Positions 18,772 to 27,822 are shown, counted from the first letter of the stretch. The stretch: 64,000 nt of DNA from Arenibacter hampyeongensis (GCF_002909255.1 NZ_PIOB01000001.1:186001-250000), one strand, 5' to 3'. Numbers and translations are program-made. Notes: generated by a model from the sequence alone, not told the origin.

Positions 18772-19521
18772 ATGACCAAACATATACTGAGCGGTATTAA
18801 AGCCTATTTTGGCACCTTTAAAATCATTTCCCAATTGGGACTCTGGAGGTATTTTTTCATTCCCATATTGATCAGTTTAGTAATAGCCGTTATAATTTTC
18901 ACCTCTGCTTATGGGCTATCCGACAATATTGGCGGATTTCTTTCACAATGGTGGATTTGGGACTGGGGAAAGCAAACAGTAAACTTGATCAGTGAAATCT
19001 TTGGTGGTCTTATAATTATTGTGTTTGGCTTTATTTTGTACAAACATATTGTCATGGCACTATCCGCGCCTTTTATGAGCCCAGTTTCAGAAAAAATAGA
19101 AACACACTTATTGGGAAACACGGCAAAAAAACATAGAGATACTACTTTCGGGGAACAATTATGGCGCGGAATCCGTATCAACCTAAGAAATCTGATTATG
19201 GAAATTTTGTTGACCATCCCTATTTTATTAATCGGTCTAATTCCAGTTATTGGATTGGTTTCAACTGTGCTTATATTTATAATACAGGCCTATTATGCTG
19301 GTTTTGGCAATATGGACTATACTTTGGAACGACATTTTAAATACGCAGAAAGTCTAAATTTTGTTCGAAAGAACAAAGGCATTGCCATAGGCAACGGAAT
19401 TGTGTTTATGTTCTTTCTTTTTATTCCTGTAATTGGTGTAATCTTGGTGCTGCCACTATCGGTTACAGCGGCAACCATAAGGACGGTAGAACTATTGAAC
19501 GTGGAAAAAGAAATTGGTTAA
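18772..19521 (+). CDS. EI24 / CysZ-like membrane protein
   Basis: A 249-residue integral membrane protein with about five hydrophobic segments and the EI24-domain pattern: an N-terminal LGLWRYFFIPILISLVI, a middle ALSAPFMSPVSEKIE motif, and VFMFFLFIPVIGVILVLPLSVTAATI at the end. EI24/CysZ proteins are linked to sulfate uptake in enterobacteria. Within a heme operon the role is unknown. About 180 bp separate it from hemE. Immediately downstream starts the REP array. Confidence 0.8.
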   Translation: MTKHILSGIKAYFGTFKIISQLGLWRYFFIPILISLVIAVIIFTSAYGLSDNIGGFLSQWWIWDWGKQTVNLISEIFGGLIIIVFGFILYKHIVMALSAPFMSPVSEKIETHLLGNTAKKHRDTTFGEQLWRGIRINLRNLIMEILLTIPILLIGLIPVIGLVSTVLIFIIQAYYAGFGNMDYTLERHFKYAESLNFVRKNKGIAIGNGIVFMFFLFIPVIGVILVLPLSVTAATIRTVELLNVEKEIG

Positions 19522-19526
19522 CCGAG

Positions 19527-19628
19527 GACCTGCAAGGTTTCAAAAACCTTGTAGGTCTGAAAACTGAAAAAATGATTGTTCCAAGGCAAAGGAGCAAAAC
19601 CTACAAGGTCTCAAAGACCTTGCAGGTT
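19527..19628. repeat. REP-like doublet 1 (A1 + B1)
   Basis: Two palindromes in tandem. A1 (19527-19557): GACCTGCAAGGTTT paired with AAACCTTGTAGGTC. B1 (19598-19628): AACCTACAAGGTC paired with GACCTTGCAGGTT. The B unit is roughly the A unit in the other orientation. The same A-spacer-B arrangement recurs twice more nearby. Confidence 0.9.
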
Positions 19629-19653
19629 AGGTAACCAAAAGAAAGCAACACAG

Positions 19654-19761
19654 GACCTGCAAGGTTTCAAAAACCTTGTAGGTCTAAGGACAAGAAACCG
19701 AAAAAATAATTGCCCGTCGGCAAAGGAACAAAACCTACAAGGTCGGATAGACCTTGCAGGT
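19654..19761. repeat. REP-like doublet 2 (A2 + B2), 108-bp direct repeat copy 1
   Basis: A2 (19654-19684) and B2 (19733-19761) with a 48-bp spacer. The whole 108 bp recurs at 20457-20564, on the other side of the transposase gene, with only two mismatches visible, both in the spacer. Confidence 0.9.
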
Positions 19762-19818
19762 GTAGCCATCAACAGGATTCGATCGCAAAACCAGGACTGG
19801 CAAAATCCCGAAACCCGG

Positions 19819-19848
19819 GACCTACAAGGTTTAAAAACCTTGTAGGTC
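19819..19848. repeat. REP-like unit A3, just before the RAYT start
   Basis: GACCTACAAGGTTT paired with AAACCTTGTAGGTC, a perfect palindrome with a 2-nt spacer. It ends 6 nt before the transposase ATG, so it may hide the ribosome-binding region in a hairpin. Confidence 0.9.
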
Positions 19849-19854
19849 TAAAAC

Positions 19855-20433
19855 ATGAAAAAAATGAAACTCGAAAAACTCGAAAAAGACCACTACTATC
19901 ATATTTACAATCGGGGAATAAACGGTGACCTAATATTTAAATCCAACGAAAACAAAAGCTACTTTCTAAAGTTGATTAATAAGTATTTGTCCAACAAAAT
20001 TACTATTCTAGCCTATTGTTTAATGGACAACCATTACCATTTGGCAATCCAGGTAATTGAAGAAGAAAAAAAGGTTACCCAATCATTTTCAAATCTTTTC
20101 AATGCCTATGCCAAAGCATTTAATAAGATGCACAATAGAACGGGTAGTCTCTTTGAAAAACATTTTAGAAGGATTAAAATTGGTGACACTAATTATTTGC
20201 GGAACCTGATAATCTATATCAATACCAACCCGGAAAGTCATGGAATCACGGAAGATTATAAAACATACAAATATTCATCTTATCAGACCACTATTTCCAT
20301 TCAGAACAGCACCGATTCAGTGCCAATAGCAAAGGAAGAGGTAATAAATCTTCTTGATGATCTAGGGAATTTTGAATATTTGCATGAGCAAAAAAGAAGC
20401 TTAGGTCTTGACAATTTGAATTGGGATTCATGA
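19855..20433 (+). CDS. REP-associated tyrosine transposase (RAYT)
   Basis: A 192-residue single-strand-specific Y1 transposase of the RAYT branch of the IS200/IS605 superfamily. YYHIYNRGINGD (about 14-24) is the conserved N-terminal block. The metal-binding HUH motif is MDNHYHLAIQV with His60 and His62. The catalytic tyrosine is Tyr121 in NLIIYINTNPESHG. RAYTs nick palindromic REP sequences, and are usually single-copy domesticated enzymes. Three palindromic blocks lie upstream and two downstream, matching the expected substrate. It sits inside the heme operon, between the EI24 gene and hemF, in the same direction. An ATG three codons later is an alternative start. Confidence 0.92.
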   Translation: MKKMKLEKLEKDHYYHIYNRGINGDLIFKSNENKSYFLKLINKYLSNKITILAYCLMDNHYHLAIQVIEEEKKVTQSFSNLFNAYAKAFNKMHNRTGSLFEKHFRRIKIGDTNYLRNLIIYINTNPESHGITEDYKTYKYSSYQTTISIQNSTDSVPIAKEEVINLLDDLGNFEYLHEQKRSLGLDNLNWDS

Positions 20434-20455
20434 CATGCCAGTCAATAGGCTGTCA

Positions 20456-20565
20456 AGACCTGCAAGGTTTCAAAAACCTTGTAGGTCTAAGGACAAGAAA
20501 CCGAAAAAATAATTGACCGTTGGCAAAGGAACAAAACCTACAAGGTCGGATAGACCTTGCAGGTT
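20456..20565. repeat. REP-like doublet 3 (A4 + B3), 108-bp direct repeat copy 2
   Basis: A4 (20456-20488) and B3 (20535-20565). Positions 20457-20564 match 19654-19761 with two differences. It starts 22 bp after the RAYT stop codon. Confidence 0.9.
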
Positions 20566-20582
20566 GAGAAGAGCTGCCTCAA

Positions 20583-20614
20583 AGACCTGCAAGGTTTAAA
20601 AACCTTGTAGGTCT
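20583..20614. repeat. REP-like unit A5 upstream of hemF
   Basis: AGACCTGCAAGGTTT paired with AACCTTGTAGGTCT. It ends 30 bp before the hemF ATG, so hemF is translated from an mRNA with hairpins directly upstream. Confidence 0.9.
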
Positions 20615-20644
20615 AAGACTAAGAAGGGAAAAGAAAAAATAAAC

Positions 20645-21547
20645 ATGAAAGAAAAATTTTACACATACATTCAACAACTACAGGATAGGATTACTGCCAA
20701 ATTGGAAACCGTAGACGGCGAAGCCAAGTTCAGGGAAGACCTATGGGAAAGACCAGAAGGTGGCGGTGGACGATCAAGGGTCATAGAAAATGGAGCTGTT
20801 TTTGAAAAAGGCGGTGTTAACATTTCTGCTGTTCACGGAGCCTTGCCACAAAGCATGCAAAATTATTTTGGCGTTAAGGATGCCGATTTTTTTGCCTGCG
20901 GACTCAGTCTTGTCATACACCCAATAAATCCTATGGTTCCCACCGTTCATGCCAATTGGCGCTATTTTGAAATGTACGACAAGCAAGGCAAATTGGTAGA
21001 TCAATGGTTTGGTGGCGGACAAGATCTTACCCCTTACTATTTGTTTGATGAGGATGCCAAGCATTTCCATACAATTTGCAAAAAGGCCTGTGATAAGCAC
21101 AATCCAGAATTCTATACTACCTATAAGGCTAAGTGCGACAATTATTTTTGGAATGCACATAGGAACGAAGCCCGGGGCATAGGCGGATTGTTTTATGATT
21201 ACTGTAAGGCCAACGCAGGGATGTCCATGGAAGATTGGTACCATTTTGAAACCGAAGTGGGCAATAGTTTTTTAGAGGCCTATATCCCCATTGTAGAAAA
21301 ACGAAAAGACTTGTCCTATACAAAAGAGCAGCGGGATTGGCAAGAAATTCGGAGAGGGCGTTATGTGGAATTTAACTTGGTGCATGACAAGGGTACACTC
21401 TTTGGCTTAAAGACCAATGGCCGTATTGAAAGCATACTCATGAGCCTACCTCCCCATGTGCAATGGGTATATGACCATCAACCAGAAAAGGGAAGTGAGG
21501 AAGAGCGTTTATTGAATGTTCTTGCCAAACCCAAAGACTGGGTATAG
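20645..21547 (+). CDS. hemF: Oxygen-dependent coproporphyrinogen-III oxidase
   Basis: A 300-residue aerobic oxidase that converts coproporphyrinogen III to protoporphyrinogen IX. Family blocks: GGGRSRVIENGAVFEKGGVN, MVPTVHANWRYFE, WFGGGQDLTPYYLFDEDA, EARGIGGLFYDY and RRGRYVEFNLVHDKGT. Length typical. It suggests aerobic heme synthesis. The array of palindromes and the RAYT gene lie between it and the earlier hem genes, so its expression may depend on read-through or on an unseen promoter. Confidence 0.96.
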   Translation: MKEKFYTYIQQLQDRITAKLETVDGEAKFREDLWERPEGGGGRSRVIENGAVFEKGGVNISAVHGALPQSMQNYFGVKDADFFACGLSLVIHPINPMVPTVHANWRYFEMYDKQGKLVDQWFGGGQDLTPYYLFDEDAKHFHTICKKACDKHNPEFYTTYKAKCDNYFWNAHRNEARGIGGLFYDYCKANAGMSMEDWYHFETEVGNSFLEAYIPIVEKRKDLSYTKEQRDWQEIRRGRYVEFNLVHDKGTLFGLKTNGRIESILMSLPPHVQWVYDHQPEKGSEEERLLNVLAKPKDWV

Positions 21548-21566
21548 CAATCCTAATCCTAAGATT

Positions 21567-21734
21567 ATGAGTAAAAAAGGCAAAGAAAAAAATACGGCCA
21601 ACAAGGCAAAACATACCAAGCTCCTTAACAGAAAGAAAAACAAGCTTAAGAAAGAAAAGGAAACCCGGAAGGAGCGGCTTAAAGCTATTTTTGCACAGCA
21701 TCGGGAAAATGACAATAAAGAGAATATGAATTAG
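21567..21734 (+). CDS. Small very basic hypothetical protein
   Basis: A 55-residue ORF starting with ATG 19 bp after hemF. It is about one third lysine and arginine with no hydrophobic stretch (KNKLKKEKETRKERLKAIF near the middle). I do not recognise a family. Location inside the operon and same direction support it being real; the low complexity argues for caution. It could bind nucleic acid. Confidence 0.45.
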   Translation: MSKKGKEKNTANKAKHTKLLNRKKNKLKKEKETRKERLKAIFAQHRENDNKENMN

Positions 21735-21792
21735 TCTAATTAAGGCATTGGAACCATAATTACCAACGGAAAAAACCAAATTAACAAATGCT

Positions 21793-22179
21793 ATGAATTG
21801 TCCCTGTGGATCCAATAATTCCTACGCCCAATGCTGTGAAACAGCTCATAAGGACCTGTCCAAGATTACCACTGCAGAACAAATGATGCGTTCCCGCTAT
21901 TCGGCCTTTGTACTGGCAAATGGCAACTATTTAATGGATAGTCACCACTCCTCTACTAGGCCCATTAAAGAAAGGAAGTCGATTGAAGCTTGGACAAGAT
22001 CCGTAAGCTGGATCAGATTGGAGATTTTGAACCGTGAAAAAGGAGGAATAAACGACCAAAGGGGTACCGTTACTTTTAACGCTTACTTTTTTGAAAATGG
22101 CAAAGTTGAAGTCATTCATGAAAAGTCGGACTTTGTAAAAGAAAACGGACTCTGGATGTATTTGGGGTTGGCGGAATAA
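21793..22179 (+). CDS. YchJ-like SEC-C motif protein
   Basis: A 128-residue protein. The N-terminal MNCPCGSNNSYAQCCE is a SEC-C type metal-binding motif (CPCGS..CC). The rest, with AEQMMRSRYSAFVLANGNYLMDS and VTFNAYFFENGK, is the NTF2-like domain of the YchJ/UPF0225 family. The function of the family is not known. It sits between the small basic ORF and hemB, in the same direction. Confidence 0.88.
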   Translation: MNCPCGSNNSYAQCCETAHKDLSKITTAEQMMRSRYSAFVLANGNYLMDSHHSSTRPIKERKSIEAWTRSVSWIRLEILNREKGGINDQRGTVTFNAYFFENGKVEVIHEKSDFVKENGLWMYLGLAE

Positions 22180-22227
22180 TAGTTAGGATTAACCTATTCG
22201 AATTATAGAATATAGGCCATGTTCCCT

Positions 22228-22235
22228 TATCTTTG
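22228..22235 (+). promoter_or_regulatory. -7 promoter box for hemB
   Basis: TATCTTTG, an exact TAnnTTTG, 20 bp before the hemB ATG. This would give hemB its own promoter inside the gene run. Confidence 0.5.
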
Positions 22236-22255
22236 AATTTTAAAATAAACTAGCA

Positions 22256-23233
22256 ATGTACCCACTTAGAAGAAACAGAAGGCTCCGTACCAATGAGGCC
22301 ATAAGGGCACTGGTCCGTGAAACCATTATCTCTCCAAATGATTTTTTAGTGCCAATTTTTGTGGTAGAAGGCCAAGGAATAAAGGAAGAAATTGCATCCA
22401 TGCCCAATTACTACCGCTATAGCCTGGATTTATTGGAAAAAGAAGTCAAAGAACTTTGGGCTATGGGCTTAAAATCTGTGCTTCTCTTTGTTAAGGTGCC
22501 AGACCATTTAAAGGACAATAAAGGCAAAGAGGCAGTAAACCCCAAGGGTTTAATGCAAAGGGCAATTAAAACGGTTAAAAATGCCTGTCCAGAGATGTTG
22601 GTAATGACAGATGTAGCCTTGGATCCCTACTCCTCATACGGACATGACGGAATTGTGGTAGACGGAAAGATCGTTAATGACGACACGGTCGAGGTTTTGG
22701 CCAATATGAGTATAAGCCATGCCCAAGCTGGGGCCGATTTTGTTGCGCCCAGTGATATGATGGACGGTAGGATATTGAGCATTCGTGAAGCCTTGGAGGA
22801 TGAAGGGTTTTTAGACACAGGAATTATGAGTTATAGCGCCAAATATGCCAGTGCATTTTATGGCCCCTTTAGGGATGCTTTGGATTCCGCTCCCGGTTTC
22901 GGCGATAAAAAAACCTATCAAATGGATTATGCCAATAGGTTTGAAGCCATTATGGAAACGGAAATGGATATCGATGAAGGTGCAGATATCGTAATGGTAA
23001 AACCAGGTCTTTGCTATTTGGATATTGTAAGGGAAATAAAAAACGAAGTTGATGTTCCCGTAGCTGTGTATCAGGTTTCAGGGGAATACGCCATGATAAA
23101 GGCGGCTGCCGAAAAAGGCTGGTTAGATCATGATGCAGTAATGATGGAACAGTTAACCGCCATAAAAAGAGCCGGCGCCAATATCATTGCCAGTTACTTT
23201 GCCAAGGATGTAGTCCGTGTATTGGGACAATGA
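22256..23233 (+). CDS. hemB: Delta-aminolevulinic acid dehydratase (porphobilinogen synthase)
   Basis: A 325-residue enzyme that condenses two 5-aminolevulinate molecules to porphobilinogen. The N-terminus RNRRLRTNEAIRALVRET is typical. Schiff-base lysines lie in SYSAKYASAFYGPFRDA and MVKPGLCYLDI. The metal-site region reads TDVALDPYSSYGHDG, the Asp type, not the Cys-rich zinc type, so Mg2+ (or K+) dependence is expected. It is the last heme gene of the run; the next gene begins about 70 bp on. Confidence 0.96.
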   Translation: MYPLRRNRRLRTNEAIRALVRETIISPNDFLVPIFVVEGQGIKEEIASMPNYYRYSLDLLEKEVKELWAMGLKSVLLFVKVPDHLKDNKGKEAVNPKGLMQRAIKTVKNACPEMLVMTDVALDPYSSYGHDGIVVDGKIVNDDTVEVLANMSISHAQAGADFVAPSDMMDGRILSIREALEDEGFLDTGIMSYSAKYASAFYGPFRDALDSAPGFGDKKTYQMDYANRFEAIMETEMDIDEGADIVMVKPGLCYLDIVREIKNEVDVPVAVYQVSGEYAMIKAAAEKGWLDHDAVMMEQLTAIKRAGANIIASYFAKDVVRVLGQ

Positions 23234-23304
23234 ACCATTCAGGCCATGACCTATCATTATTTTCAAAGGGATATTATGGAACCTCAAACTATCTTCTACC
23301 AAAA

Positions 23305-23817
23305 ATGAAAAACTTACTTTTTATATTTATTGGTCTTTTTATGAATTCTGTACATTCCCAGGACATTACCATCCCCACCTTTTTAGAAAAATGGGACAAC
23401 TCCAAAACCTATTTAGTGGCTTTGGCAGAGGCCATGCCCCATGAAAAATTTGATTTTAGGCCTACGGAAAGACAAATGGGGTTTCAAGATCAATTGCTGC
23501 ATATAAAAAGCAATATGGAATGGCTTGGCAGCACTTATTTCGGAGGCCAAAAACAAGATAAAACCAAACCGAACACATCTAAATTAACAAAAGAAGAAAC
23601 GATTAAATCGCTGATTGAAGGATTTGATGAGGTTAGTACTATTCTAAAAAATACCCCATCTTCTGCACTTTTGGAAAAAGTTGAATTCTTTGCAGGCAAA
23701 AAAACTAAATTGCAAATATTAAATTTGTTGCAGGACCATGTAACCCATCATAGGGGCCAATTAATAGTTTATCTAAATCTCAATAATATAGAACCCCCAA
23801 AATATGTGGGTTGGTAA
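23305..23817 (+). CDS. DinB-family protein, secreted
   Basis: A 170-residue protein with a signal peptide (MKNLLFIFIGLFMNSVHS-Q). The DinB-like four-helix bundle shows MPHEKFDFRPTERQMGFQDQ, HIKSNMEWLG and LLQDHVTHHRGQLIVYL, with three histidines in metal-site positions. DinB-like domains bind Zn or Ni and some act as thiol transferases. The activity here is unknown. The start at 23305 was chosen because it begins the signal; an earlier in-frame ATG overlaps the end of hemB by 4 bp. Confidence 0.82.
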   Translation: MKNLLFIFIGLFMNSVHSQDITIPTFLEKWDNSKTYLVALAEAMPHEKFDFRPTERQMGFQDQLLHIKSNMEWLGSTYFGGQKQDKTKPNTSKLTKEETIKSLIEGFDEVSTILKNTPSSALLEKVEFFAGKKTKLQILNLLQDHVTHHRGQLIVYLNLNNIEPPKYVGW

Positions 23818-23827
23818 CTAGTCAGTA

Positions 23828-25147
23828 ATGAAAAAAAGTACTTCCGCATCAATTATTATACTAATTAGTATATTTTTTAATATACAACTGGCAGCCTCTC
23901 AAGTTGGGAATTCTGAGGTACTTGGATACGCAAATCCGTCAGAGGTAGGAATGGATTCTTTACTTATTTACCCCAAAATAGACTCCATAATGACCTTTGC
24001 CATTAAGGGAGAAGCCTTCCCGGGAGCAACGGTTTTGGTAGCCAAGGACAACAAGATCATCTTTCACAAGGCCTACGGATTTCATACCTATGACAGTATA
24101 CAACCCGTAGGTTTAACGGATATATATGATCTGGCATCAGTTACCAAAATAATGGGGCCTCTTCCCGCCTTAATGAAATTGCACGATGAGGGGAAATTTG
24201 ATTTGGACACACCCTTTAGCAGCTTATGGCCAAAATGGAAAAATAGAAAAGATAAAAAAGACATTACGATAAGGGAAGTTTTTGCGCATCAAGCAGGGTT
24301 GGTCCCTTATATTATCTTCCTACAGGAAGTGATGAAAAAAAATGGCTCCTTAAAAACAAGATTTGTCAGAACATCAGCCAACCATCGATTCGGTACCAGG
24401 GCCTATGAAAATATTTATATCAAGGATAGGTTTAAAAACAAAATATATCGCCAGATCAATCGCTCCAAGGTATCTGATATAAAAAAGTACAAGTATTCCG
24501 GGCTTACTTTTTTACTCTATCCCGAAATAATTTCAAGATTGACCAATACGGATTACGAAACCTATTTGACCCAAAATTTTTATGCGCCTTTGGGGGCAAC
24601 TACTTTGGGATTCAATCCCAAAACCAAAAACTATCCTAATAAAATTGTTCCTACTGAAATTGACACCTTGTTTAGACATGAACTGACCAAAGACTGGGTC
24701 CATGACGAAAACGCTGCACTTTTGGGTGGGGTCTCAGGAAACGCAGGTCTATTTGCATCGGCCACGGATTTGGCGAAAATGATGCAGATGTATATGAATT
24801 ATGGTTCTTATGGAGGTAAGCGATATTTATCCGAAGCCACAGTGAAGGAATTTATCAAAGTTCAATATCCTGAAAATGATAACCGGAGGGGATTGGTTTT
24901 CGATAAACCCGATCTTAATAATCATGAACTTACTTTAGCGGATTCCTATCCTGCTCCCAGTGCCAGTCCTGACAGTTTTGGACATAGTGGGTTTACCGGC
25001 ACATTTGTATGGGCCGATCCCCAAACCCAATTAGTTTACATATTTTTATCCAATCGGGTATACCCCAGCAGAGCCCATGCCAATATTTATAAATTTAATA
25101 TTCGCTCCGCGGTGCAGCAGGTGTTTTACGACGCCATAATCGATTGA
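23828..25147 (+). CDS. Serine hydrolase, beta-lactamase/penicillin-binding fold
   Basis: A 439-residue secreted serine hydrolase (signal peptide about 1-24). The SxxK motif is in DLASVTKIMGPLPALMKLHDEG, followed by the typical FDLDTPF. The middle YSG of KYKYSGLTFLLYPEII is the YxN-like motif. Near the C-terminus, GHSGFTG is the HxG motif. Class C beta-lactamases, esterases and D-aminopeptidases share this fold, so the substrate remains open. It follows the DinB gene by 10 bp and is probably co-transcribed with it. Confidence 0.87.
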   Translation: MKKSTSASIIILISIFFNIQLAASQVGNSEVLGYANPSEVGMDSLLIYPKIDSIMTFAIKGEAFPGATVLVAKDNKIIFHKAYGFHTYDSIQPVGLTDIYDLASVTKIMGPLPALMKLHDEGKFDLDTPFSSLWPKWKNRKDKKDITIREVFAHQAGLVPYIIFLQEVMKKNGSLKTRFVRTSANHRFGTRAYENIYIKDRFKNKIYRQINRSKVSDIKKYKYSGLTFLLYPEIISRLTNTDYETYLTQNFYAPLGATTLGFNPKTKNYPNKIVPTEIDTLFRHELTKDWVHDENAALLGGVSGNAGLFASATDLAKMMQMYMNYGSYGGKRYLSEATVKEFIKVQYPENDNRRGLVFDKPDLNNHELTLADSYPAPSASPDSFGHSGFTGTFVWADPQTQLVYIFLSNRVYPSRAHANIYKFNIRSAVQQVFYDAIID

Positions 25148-25195
25148 GTTAAGAATATCTTATTTTATTAGTACATTAGTATTTAATACATTTTT

Positions 25196-26317
25196 ATGGG
25201 GTTACTTATATTTTATGCACTTATATCCATCCTAGTATCCTTTCTATGCTCTATTTTGGAGGCGGTATTGTTAAGTGTTCCACAAACTTTTATCAATCTT
25301 ATGAAAAAGGAAGGCAAATCCTTTGCCCAGGAGCTGGAAACCTTAAAAAAAGATGTGGATAAGCCCCTCATTGCCATTCTCACCTTAAACACCATAGCGC
25401 ACACTGTTGGTGCAATTTTAGTGGGAGTGCAGGCAAAAGTTGCTTATGGTGAATTATATGGAAATGCCACAAAATCCATTTTAGGTATAGAATTTACAGA
25501 GGCTGCCATGGTGGGGTTGGTTTCCACTATCATGACCATTCTTATCCTGGTGGCCTCTGAAATAATCCCAAAGACCATAGGTGCTACCTATTGGAAGCAA
25601 TTGGCACACGCTGCAACAACTTCCCTAAAAATAATGGTGTGGGCCCTTCGCTGGACCGGAATTCTCTGGGTACTGCAGCTTTTTACAAGACTTGTCGGAA
25701 AAAAAGGTGTTCATGGAAGTGTATTTAGCCGGGAAGATTTTAGTGCCATGACCGATATTGCCCACGAGGAAGGGGTATTTCAAGAATCGGAATCCACCAT
25801 AATTAGAAACCTCCTGAACTTTGACGAAATTAAGGTAAAGGACGTCATGACCCCTAGGGCGGTGGTAAAAATTGCCTCGGAATCTACCACCATCAAGGAA
25901 TTTTATAATGCCAATCCCAATATGCCATTTTCCAGAATTCCCGTTTTCAGCAAAAAAATGGATAATATCACGGGGTTCGTTTTAAAGGACATGATTTTGG
26001 AGGAAATAATACAAAAAAATGGCAGCGCACCTCTCTCGAGCATTAAAAGGGAAATATTGGTAAGTCACCGACAAACTCCGATTCCTGAGTTATTTGAAAC
26101 CTTTATTTCCAAAAGGGAGCACATTGCCCTAGTTGTGGATGAATACGGTTCCATTAGTGGGGTTGTAACTATGGAAGACATATTGGAGACCCTATTGGGC
26201 CTTGAAATAATGGACGAAAGCGATAATGTGGAAAACCTACAACACCTGGCACGTAAAAATTGGAACGAAAGAGCCAAACGTTTAGGTATAATTCAAGGAA
26301 AGAAAAATCAGGAATAA
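25196..26317 (+). CDS. CNNM/CBS domain membrane protein
   Basis: A 373-residue protein of the CNNM/HlyC-CorC family. The N-terminal CNNM (DUF21) membrane domain covers about 1-175, with a SILEAVLLS signature and an [15 protein letters not shown] motif. Two CBS modules follow at about 205-265 and 270-330 ([59 protein letters not shown]). The C-terminal CorC_HlyC transport-associated domain is absent, so this is the shorter form. Members are linked to Mg2+ or Co2+ transport. Its stop overlaps the next ATG by one base (TAATG). Confidence 0.88.
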   Translation: MGLLIFYALISILVSFLCSILEAVLLSVPQTFINLMKKEGKSFAQELETLKKDVDKPLIAILTLNTIAHTVGAILVGVQAKVAYGELYGNATKSILGIEFTEAAMVGLVSTIMTILILVASEIIPKTIGATYWKQLAHAATTSLKIMVWALRWTGILWVLQLFTRLVGKKGVHGSVFSREDFSAMTDIAHEEGVFQESESTIIRNLLNFDEIKVKDVMTPRAVVKIASESTTIKEFYNANPNMPFSRIPVFSKKMDNITGFVLKDMILEEIIQKNGSAPLSSIKREILVSHRQTPIPELFETFISKREHIALVVDEYGSISGVVTMEDILETLLGLEIMDESDNVENLQHLARKNWNERAKRLGIIQGKKNQE

Positions 26318-26790
26318 TGGAGACCGTGTATATAAATACGCCTTTGGGTATTGCAAAAATTGAAGGTGATGAAAATGGTTTGATCTCCATCACCGTTTTT
26401 GATACTGAAGAAAAAGTGTCGGATATCATTCCGGAATTGCTCGAAGATGCTGTGTATCAATTACAGGAATATTTTGAAGGCTCCCGAACCGAATTTAGTT
26501 TAGCACTTAACCCTGAAGGAACAGATTTTCAAATTAAGGTCTGGCAAGCGCTACAACAAATTCCATATGGGAAAACAGTTTCTTACCTTGAATTGTCCAA
26601 GGCCTTGGGCGATGTAAAAGCGATTAGGGCCGTAGCTGCTGCAAATGGTCGTAATCCATTATGGATTGTTGTGCCATGCCATAGAGTCATTGGCAGTGAT
26701 GGATCCCTTACGGGATATGCCGGCGGATTGCATCGTAAAAAATGGCTTTTGGAACACGAGAGCCCCTTAAAACAACAATCACTTTTTTAA
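26317..26790 (+). CDS. ogt: Methylated-DNA--protein-cysteine methyltransferase
   Basis: A 157-residue suicidal DNA repair protein that removes methyl groups from O6-methylguanine. The active-site motif is [20 protein letters not shown] with Cys121. The helix-turn-helix [21 protein letters not shown] and the Arg finger in AIRAVAAAN are in place. It lacks the Ada regulatory domain, so it is of the Ogt type. It overlaps the upstream CNNM gene by one base and is likely translated in coupling. Confidence 0.93.
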   Translation: METVYINTPLGIAKIEGDENGLISITVFDTEEKVSDIIPELLEDAVYQLQEYFEGSRTEFSLALNPEGTDFQIKVWQALQQIPYGKTVSYLELSKALGDVKAIRAVAAANGRNPLWIVVPCHRVIGSDGSLTGYAGGLHRKKWLLEHESPLKQQSLF

Positions 26791-27017
26791 TTTTTACAGA
26801 CCCTCTAGTTTGTACTAAGACCATTTTATTGAGTTTTTGGGGACAATGAGGTCCTACATCGATAAAGTTATGTTCTTTATGGAAGCTTCCCTAAACTGGA
26901 TTTAGGATTCATGGCCGAACACCAACCAAGTGGTCGGTTCCGGTATTGTTAACTCTCCTAAAGACCCGGTCAAAAAATACATCTATTTCATTCGTAGAAT
27001 ATTAGAAATATGAGTTC

Positions 27018-27025
27018 TAAATTTG
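27018..27025 (+). promoter_or_regulatory. -7 promoter box for the exonuclease gene
   Basis: TAAATTTG, 57 bp before the ATG at 27083. No good -33 box is seen. Confidence 0.4.
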
Positions 27026-27082
27026 TTTGTATATTTATATCTCTAGGTTCTATTATGGAAATTATGTTTTAAAAAACATTGG

Positions 27083-27796
27083 ATGTTACACAAAATTAAC
27101 TTGGAGCACATACTCTTCTTGGACATAGAAACAGTCCCTGAAGAGGAGAATTTTAATGAGTTGGACGAGACCAAAAAAGAACTTTGGGAATATAAGTCCC
27201 GTTACCAAAGAAAAGGCGAATTTTCGGCTGAAGAATACTACGACCGGGCCGGAATTTGGGCAGAATTTGGAAAGATCGTTACAATTTCCGTGGGGTATTT
27301 TAATTTTAAAGGAGACAACCGGTACTTTAGGGTAACCTCATTTTATGGGGAGGAGCCCAAGATTCTCAAAGATTTCAAAAATTTATTGGATACCCATTTC
27401 AATCGCCCGCACCATCTTTTGTGCGGCCACAATGGAAAAGAATTCGATTTTCCCTATATCGCCAGACGTATGATCATACACAAAATAGATTTGCCCAATA
27501 AGCTGGACCTTTTTGGCAAAAAACCATGGGAAATAGCACATTTGGACACTATGGAGCTTTGGAAATTTGGGGACTATAAGCATTATACCTCACTTAAGTT
27601 AATGGCCAATATATTAGGGATTCCTTCGCCAAAAGAGGACATAGACGGCAGTATGGTAAAAGCTGTTTATTATGAGGAGAAGGACTTGAATCGCATAGTT
27701 AAATATTGCGAATTGGATGTAATAACAACGGCCCAAGTGTTCTTGAGGTTGCGCAATGAGGAACTACTGAATGACGATGAAGTTAAAAGAATTTAA
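27083..27796 (+). CDS. PolB-like 3'-5' exonuclease
   Basis: A 237-residue RNase H-fold exonuclease. Exo I is ILFLDIETVP (the DxE pair). Exo II is LLCGHNGKEFDFPYIARR with the Asp of the N/FD pair. Exo III is the C-terminal KYCELDVITTAQVFLR. The family is the predicted 3'-5' exonuclease related to the proofreading domain of family B polymerases. It acts without an attached polymerase, so a repair or RNA-processing role is possible. It is transcribed alone and converges on the subtilase gene. Confidence 0.85.
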   Translation: MLHKINLEHILFLDIETVPEEENFNELDETKKELWEYKSRYQRKGEFSAEEYYDRAGIWAEFGKIVTISVGYFNFKGDNRYFRVTSFYGEEPKILKDFKNLLDTHFNRPHHLLCGHNGKEFDFPYIARRMIIHKIDLPNKLDLFGKKPWEIAHLDTMELWKFGDYKHYTSLKLMANILGIPSPKEDIDGSMVKAVYYEEKDLNRIVKYCELDVITTAQVFLRLRNEELLNDDEVKRI

Positions 27797-27822
27797 AAAA
27801 GTCGAAATTGATCCATTATAGA

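Noticed and set aside
19576..19845. Open frame of 89 codons in front of the RAYT gene
   Set aside because: It lies wholly within the palindromic repeat array and its translation is made of repeat-derived words. Not a protein gene.
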